Shown in pieces: positions 59,496-64,000 of a stretch of 64,000 nucleotides of DNA (positions are counted from its first letter, which is position 1; every line of letters starts with the position of its first letter). Position numbers and translations under genes: made by a program. Origin of the DNA: Flammeovirgaceae bacterium UBA7330 (GTDB lineage Bacteria > Bacteroidota > Bacteroidia > Cytophagales > Cyclobacteriaceae); the NCBI GenBank assembly GCA_002471275.1, contig DKPQ01000001.1, positions 62,001 through 126,000 on the forward strand. The letters are read 5' to 3'. The notes below the pieces were generated by a model that saw nothing but the letters and a program-made list of their open reading frames with translations, was not told the DNA's origin and did no database searches.

Positions 59496-60275
59496 ATGCG
59501 CAAATCGAGTTTGATTCGAAAGGTACTCATTGGGGTGTTATATTTTTTTCTGTTCCTTACCGTATGTGCCTTATCAGGCACTGTAATAAGAACGCTTAAG
59601 GGTAAGGTCGAACGAAACCAGGTAAATACCTCAGATACAAAATGGTTTGGCGAGAGCTATGGCTACGCACCACATCCGGCTGATTTTGATGGAGCGGTGA
59701 TACAGGTTTATGGAGCTAGAACCCGTGGATTGAAAAAAGCATTGGCCATGCACACCTGGGTTGCGATCAAGAAGAAAGGAGCAAGCGAATACATGGTAGC
59801 CCAAATATTTGGATGGCGTCTGAGACGTAATGGTACAGCACTAAATTATGAGCCACGAGTTCCAGACAGGGCCTGGGCTGGGAATCCACCTTTGCTAATT
59901 ACTGATTTAAGGGATGCGGAGGCTGAAAGGGTGATCCAAAAAGTTGAAAAAGCCATTCATGCATACCCATGGAAGGATGTCTATACGGTTTGGCCTGGTC
60001 CGAATAGCAATACTTTTGTTGCCTGGTTAGGCTTGCAAGTGCCTGAGCTCAAGCTTGACTTGCCATCTACAGCTGTTGGAAAGGATTGGCGACCAATTGC
60101 GGAAAGCTTTGGCCCTGCTGCCAGTGGTACAGGTTTTCAATTTTCCCTTTATGGTTTGTTGGGCATTACAGCAGCGTATGAAGAGGGAGTGGAGGTCAAC
60201 TTATTGGGGATGAATATTGAATTAGACCTGTTTGATCTGAGTGTTGAACTTCCCGGAATTGGTAGACTTTGGTGA
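59496..60275 (+). CDS. DUF3750 membrane-anchored protein
   Basis: 259 residues from the ATG giving MRKSSLIRKVLIGVLYFFLF; an upstream TTG (59472) would add eight residues. One N-terminal membrane helix anchors a periplasmic or outer-facing domain with the DUF3750 pattern: PADFDGAVIQVYGARTRG, AMHTWVAIKKKGASEY, WGWRLRR-like FGWRLRRNGTALNYEP and TVWPGPNSNTFVAWLG. The conserved His/Tyr residues (MHTWV, YTVWPGPNSNTF) suggest a cysteine-free hydrolase or binding fold, but function is unknown. It stands alone. Confidence 0.75.
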   Translation: MRKSSLIRKVLIGVLYFFLFLTVCALSGTVIRTLKGKVERNQVNTSDTKWFGESYGYAPHPADFDGAVIQVYGARTRGLKKALAMHTWVAIKKKGASEYMVAQIFGWRLRRNGTALNYEPRVPDRAWAGNPPLLITDLRDAEAERVIQKVEKAIHAYPWKDVYTVWPGPNSNTFVAWLGLQVPELKLDLPSTAVGKDWRPIAESFGPAASGTGFQFSLYGLLGITAAYEEGVEVNLLGMNIELDLFDLSVELPGIGRLW

Positions 60276-60452
60276 AAACATTCAGTAGCCATATACATTA
60301 TTACCGCTTATTATGGGCTTTTAAGTTATTCATTGTAGAAGAATATCGCATATGAACCATTCTACCTTTTTGCGTTGCTAAGCACTAAGTATCCCGCAGC
60401 ATAATCCAAAAGCTATGTTGCCCGGATTCGGAGCCTTATTTCTACAAAACTG

Positions 60453-60470
60453 ATCCAATCTGTATTGGAT
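60453..60470. repeat. 7-bp inverted repeat between convergent genes
   Basis: ATCCAAT-CTGT-ATTGGAT is a perfect hairpin between the convergent DUF3750 and leucine-rich-repeat genes. No T-run follows on either strand, so it is a weak bidirectional terminator candidate at best. Confidence 0.35.
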
Positions 60471-60539
60471 TCAATCATTCCAATGAGAATATTAGGAAGT
60501 TTTTCCGAATGACATATTACTTTCTGGAATCAGGAGATT

Positions 60540-62129
60540 TCAATTACTGCAATTGCCATCAATCAAATCTTGATAAGATGGATTATACTGATTTCCACTT
60601 ATCTGGTAATTAGTTTCTACCAAGCCATTCCCAATAAAATGTGATAATCCACAGAGATTTGATAGTATTTTATTATACCAGATCTTCAATTTTCCATCGA
60701 AACTAGTGATCCCTTCAAAACCATGAATTGATATCAATTTGTTATTGTTGGAAATTGTTAGTCCTTGGGTGACTGATTGCAGATTATTTAACCCAGCAAT
60801 TTCTGTCAAACTGCTATTATTTTCTATGGTTAGTGACTGAATACTCTTGAGCCCGTTTAGACCACTTAAGTTTTCCAAGGCAGCATTACTTTTTATTTCA
60901 ATTGACTTTATTCCCTCTGTATTAAAGGTTAAAACATTAATGTCTACCAAAGCATTATTATTTCTGATAAGCAAACTTCCTTGAATTCCATTGACAGATA
61001 TGACATGTTCAAGACCATCCAAGTTTGTTAAAGCGTCATTTTCATTTATTTCAATTGTTTCTACAAGATTTAGGTTATCCAGGCCATCAATATTTGTTAA
61101 CTGTGGACATTTTTCTATTGAAAACGTAGATCCTACTTTAACTAAATTTTTAAGTCCGGTAATGTCAGTAATCAGATCGTTTTTATAGATTGATAGATAG
61201 CCTCCAATCTCATTTAAACCACTTAAACCATCTATGTCCGGTAATTTATCATTGTAATCGATCCTGGCAAACAATCCAATTGATGATAGGTTTTTCAATG
61301 CATTGATATTGATAAGACTGGGGTTGAAACTAATATCCAGCCCTTGATTAATTGCGGTACAATTTTCCAGCCCTTCCAGGCTTTGTAAACCACTTAGGTC
61401 ACTCAGTATTAATGATCCATTAAATTCCTTAATCTCCTTTAACCAGGTTAAGGATGTCATTTGAGAATGCCTAACTTCAATATTACCACCGATTTCGGAG
61501 ACATTAGCAAGACCATCTGCATTGGATAAATTGGTAAGACCACTAATTAAGAATTCCCCGTTAATTTTAGTAAGGTTGGCTAATTTGTCTAAATTATTTA
61601 CAGGCTCCCATTCGGGATGATTAGGATCATATGATATGGTTAAGTTTCCTGTTATTTCTGTATACATCTCATTTCCAAAATCATCTACCATATCCTGTGA
61701 TAACAATTCTACATTTCCATCATATATCAACATGGGGAGATCCAGGGTGGTGAAGGATATTTCATTGCCGTAGGCAGTCCCCTCCTCATTGGAGGCATAT
61801 GCTCTTGCATAATAAGTTGTGTTTTCCTCCAGGTCAATAAGTTGATTCGAGAACATGCCTTTTCCACTACCATTTTCAGTATGGCTGTCCTCTCGTGTGG
61901 GGTTGTTAATAGTTGCCCAGCAAACTCCTTTCTCTATAATGGAACTACCTCCATCATCTGTTATATTTCCCTCAATGGTTGCAGAATTTTCTGTGATATT
62001 TGCAGCTTCAGAAGTAACTACACTTGGAACCTGTATTTTTGGAAGGGATTCTTCACCATCTTTGTTACAACCTATAAATAGAAATAGGAGACAAAGCTTC
62101 CAAAAAGCTAGTGATTTTTTATGAGCCAC
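60540..62129 (-). CDS. Lipoprotein with fibronectin type III-like and leucine-rich/receptor L-like repeats
   Basis: 529 residues from the GTG giving MAHKKSLAFWKLCLLFLFIGC (lipobox); a GTG 14 codons upstream (62171) is possible but makes an unusually long signal. No in-frame ATG exists. Residues about 40-130 form one FN3-like domain (VVTSEAANITENSATIEGNI, TYYARAYASNEEGTAYG). From about 160 on, 20-odd-residue leucine-rich units repeat (LTNLSNADGLANVSEIGG, LTNIDGLDNLNLVETIEI, LTNLDGLEHVISV, LSNLCGLSHF), ending in a Cys cap (DGNCSN). Such surface proteins mediate binding. The gene is more AT-rich than its neighbours. Confidence 0.8.
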   Translation of the reverse strand: MAHKKSLAFWKLCLLFLFIGCNKDGEESLPKIQVPSVVTSEAANITENSATIEGNITDDGGSSIIEKGVCWATINNPTREDSHTENGSGKGMFSNQLIDLEENTTYYARAYASNEEGTAYGNEISFTTLDLPMLIYDGNVELLSQDMVDDFGNEMYTEITGNLTISYDPNHPEWEPVNNLDKLANLTKINGEFLISGLTNLSNADGLANVSEIGGNIEVRHSQMTSLTWLKEIKEFNGSLILSDLSGLQSLEGLENCTAINQGLDISFNPSLININALKNLSSIGLFARIDYNDKLPDIDGLSGLNEIGGYLSIYKNDLITDITGLKNLVKVGSTFSIEKCPQLTNIDGLDNLNLVETIEINENDALTNLDGLEHVISVNGIQGSLLIRNNNALVDINVLTFNTEGIKSIEIKSNAALENLSGLNGLKSIQSLTIENNSSLTEIAGLNNLQSVTQGLTISNNNKLISIHGFEGITSFDGKLKIWYNKILSNLCGLSHFIGNGLVETNYQISGNQYNPSYQDLIDGNCSN

Positions 62130-62505
62130 TTTCGACTTGTTTGTGTTGATGATCTTTTTACTAGGTATCACTAATATAGTGATTTGTCACATAACTGCAT
62201 TATATCACCCGGAGATTTAATAGATATGCAATGTTTTGAAGGTCCTTTGCGGAACTTTGGCGTCTTCGCAGTTAAAAAACGCTAAAATCCCCTAGCTAGC
62301 ACACGTCTGTGACATGTGCGATGATCTGCAATGATGACATTTGTCCTATGTATGCATGCGAAACAATCGCTGGCAAGATATCTGGGAGAATTTTGAACAG
62401 TTAATCAGTGATTGATTCCAGGTTATGCCAGGAAACTGTCAGGTTCGCACTATGTGGATACCTAACCCACAAACCCCTCACACCGGGTAGCAGAAGCTAT
62501 TCCTC
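62130..62505. other. Intergenic region with a degenerate decamer array
   Basis: About 370 bases between two leftward genes. At 62245-62280 lies CCTTTGCGGAACTTTGGCGT continuing CTTCGCAGTTAAA, a run of three CTTTGCG-like units at about 11-base spacing ending in GTTAAA. Otherwise no hairpin with T-run and no gene are seen. Confidence 0.45.
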
Positions 62506-63774
62506 TCAATAGGTCACCTTGAAGATAGATCCGCCGTGGTCGTCAGCTACATACAGTGCACCATCAGGCCCCTGGGCCAGACCACAAGGGCGATGTTGTA
62601 GCTCACCGTCGGGATTGGCAAGGTTGATCCCGGCAAAATTGTCCAGGAAGATCTCCCACTTTCCGGTAGGCTTACCGTTTTCAAATGGCACAAAAGCCAC
62701 AAAGTATCCCTTATTCAGTGTTTTGTTCTGGCCATGGAAGGCGATGAACGCCCCATTCTTATATCGTTTAGGAAACATGTCACCGGTATAAAACAGGACG
62801 TCATTAGGCCCATAATGGGCTGGAAAAGCCATGATGGGATCAATGGCATCTTCACCTCCCGTTTTCTTACCATCACCACCGTACTCCGGAGAAACAATCC
62901 TGGCCTTCTGGATGTGGTCATAGTAGGTGTATGGCCAGCCGGCATTGTCGTTTTCCTTCAATTCATAGAATGTTTCAGCAGGTAGGTCATTGTCCTGTTG
63001 CTGTGTATAAAGGTCAGGGTAGTACAGGTGAAGCTTCCCCCGACCGTGGTCAGTGGCAAATAAGGAGTTGGTTTGGGAGTTCCAGTCTAGCCCTACAGGA
63101 TTTTTTATTCCTGTCACGTACCTTGAACCGTCTGCATATGTTTGGTTAAGCTTGTCTGCACGGAATTTCCAGATACCTGCTGCAGAATCCAGGATCGTAC
63201 AAGGATTCATTCCGGTCTTGTCTTCTGCATCCCTGCAGGGATCGTTCCATGATCCAACAGTTACGTAAATATTGCCATTGCCATCCATGGTGAAAGGTTT
63301 GGCATTGTCCCGCCCCATATCGATCAGTCCGCCTACGATCTGTTCCGGTGAATTGGTGTCGATGATCTCATGTTTGTCATTCATTTTGTAGCGATAGATG
63401 CCTGAATTAGAAGAAGCATACAGGTATCCGTCCTTAGCCAGCACCTCTGTTCCGGGAAGCTCTCCGAAATTCTCCTGACTATCAATCTTGCCATCCTTGT
63501 TGTTGTCTTTCAATGCCACGATCGCTTTCCCATCTTTCAGTGCTTTTCTGTTGGCATAGATGTCTCCATTCGGAGCAACAGTCAGGTGCCTCACGGCTCC
63601 TAGATCCTTACCGATTTCGAAAACAGAAAAACCATCCGGGGCTTTCAGGATCGTTTCATTGACGGTCTGTTTTACCGTTTCCTTGGTCTCGCTTGTGCAT
63701 TGTATAAATAATGCAGCAGAAGCAAGTACGATAAGTAGAGAGAATATGGTTGAGGGGGTATATTTGATTTTCAT
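62506..63774 (-). CDS. PQQ-dependent sugar dehydrogenase/sorbosone dehydrogenase-like lipoprotein
   Basis: 422 residues with a lipobox (ALFIQC, Cys26). It is a beta-propeller of the sorbosone/soluble glucose dehydrogenase type: FEIGKDLGAVRHLTVAPNGDIYA (written in part, about residues 50-75), YASSNSGIYRYKM, VTVGSWNDPCRDA, NPVGLDWNSQTNSLFATDHGRG and the final PCGLAQGPDGALYVADDHGG. The His/Asp residues in ATDHGRG and ADDHGG lie where PQQ or calcium is bound in relatives. It would oxidise an aldose periplasmically. It stands alone at the right end of the window. Confidence 0.88.
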   Translation of the reverse strand: MKIKYTPSTIFSLLIVLASAALFIQCTSETKETVKQTVNETILKAPDGFSVFEIGKDLGAVRHLTVAPNGDIYANRKALKDGKAIVALKDNNKDGKIDSQENFGELPGTEVLAKDGYLYASSNSGIYRYKMNDKHEIIDTNSPEQIVGGLIDMGRDNAKPFTMDGNGNIYVTVGSWNDPCRDAEDKTGMNPCTILDSAAGIWKFRADKLNQTYADGSRYVTGIKNPVGLDWNSQTNSLFATDHGRGKLHLYYPDLYTQQQDNDLPAETFYELKENDNAGWPYTYYDHIQKARIVSPEYGGDGKKTGGEDAIDPIMAFPAHYGPNDVLFYTGDMFPKRYKNGAFIAFHGQNKTLNKGYFVAFVPFENGKPTGKWEIFLDNFAGINLANPDGELQHRPCGLAQGPDGALYVADDHGGSIFKVTY

Positions 63775-63875
63775 AAATGGGTTTCTGAAGTTGGCAAAGC
63801 GCCAAATTTAAACTTTCGGATGAATTAATATGTGAAATTCATCAAAACATTAAAAGTTAATCATAGCCCCATAGG

Positions 63876-63986
63876 CCTGCCTGGCCGTTAGGCAGGGGCG
63901 ACCTAAAAGGCCAAAATACAGGACGCTCCTACGGAGCTAATCTATAATCAACGGTAATTCTACAAACAGGTCGTCCCTAATGGGAC
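63876..63986. repeat. Hairpin-rich repeat element at the right edge (REP/MITE-like)
   Basis: Three hairpins in a row: CCTGCC/GGCAGG (63876-63896), GCTCC-TAC-GGAGC (63925-63937) and GTCCC-TAAT-GGGAC (63973-63986). CGACCT at 63899 and AGGTCG at 63969 pair around the whole. This block is GC-richer than its flanks, has no coding frame and continues past the window edge. It resembles dispersed palindromic elements I associate with Cytophagales genomes, but no second copy lies in this window. Confidence 0.55.
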
Positions 63987-64000
63987 TTCCGACATTCAAC

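Noticed and set aside
1..64000. rRNA, tRNA, insertion sequences, prophage
   Set aside because: No conserved rRNA or tRNA stretch and no transposase or integrase frame was recognised on either strand.

Overview
The window looks like a chromosomal piece of a Bacteroidota bacterium, most likely order Cytophagales. Evidence for this: a DUF4290 protein next to murA, DUF2851 next to pyrF, a LolA-like protein next to ftsK, a GTG-started dnaX with the phylum-typical N-terminus, many lipoproteins with short signal peptides ending in a Cys, weak or absent Shine-Dalgarno sequences, and TAnnTTTG-like -7 boxes. The name of the species cannot be read from the sequence. I see no rRNA, tRNA, CRISPR array, prophage or intact insertion sequence.

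Left part (1-9.3 kb): a partial two-domain alpha/beta hydrolase, then a leftward block with a secreted NTF2-like protein, a GLSMGG esterase, a Tat-exported sugar isomerase-like TIM barrel and a polysaccharide lyase family 8 enzyme. This resembles a small glycan-degradation operon without SusC/SusD. It is followed by a small FDxxGxFIS repeat protein, an SRPBCC protein, a DUF1593 nucleoside-hydrolase-like lipoprotein and an M23 peptidase.

9.3-29.3 kb: dnaX, whose tau-specific 3' part lies in the -1 frame behind a run of ten A; a LysM lytic transglycosylase with an O-methyltransferase; a TRAP transporter operon (P, Q, M) behind a palindrome; an AT-rich DUF695 gene; scattered enzymes; and an AraC-regulator locus in which two copies of a 39-bp paired direct-repeat operator precede its two neighbouring transcription units. 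Next come an A/B-barrel lipoprotein, an alginate-lyase-like lipoprotein, an M16 peptidase and a GT9 glycosyltransferase.

29.3-49.8 kb: mostly housekeeping. An RRM protein with a 72-residue partner, a subtilase, aminopeptidase P, DUF4290-murA, an unlisted 30-residue membrane microprotein with its own terminator, an AGE-family epimerase, a nucleoside phosphorylase, trhO, a PglD/NeuD-type acyltransferase, a polytopic membrane protein, DUF2851, pyrF, lolA-like, ftsK, pyrD, a bestrophin-like protein and a class IV aminotransferase.

49.8-64 kb: accessory and envelope genes (DUF3784 protein, M49 DPP III-like lipoprotein with a shortened zinc motif, GH5-like TIM barrel), an mntA-hepT toxin-antitoxin pair set among degenerate ATTRAGGG arrays, an FG-GAP lipoprotein, cupin, DUF3124, a serine hydrolase, DUF6958, DUF3750, an FN3/leucine-rich lipoprotein, a sorbosone-dehydrogenase-like lipoprotein, and a hairpin-rich repeat at the right edge.

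The strongest leads for new biology are the AraC operator pair, the dnaX slippery site with a missing zinc module, the repeat-flanked mntA-hepT island, the 30-residue microprotein, and the two small repeat or partner proteins.
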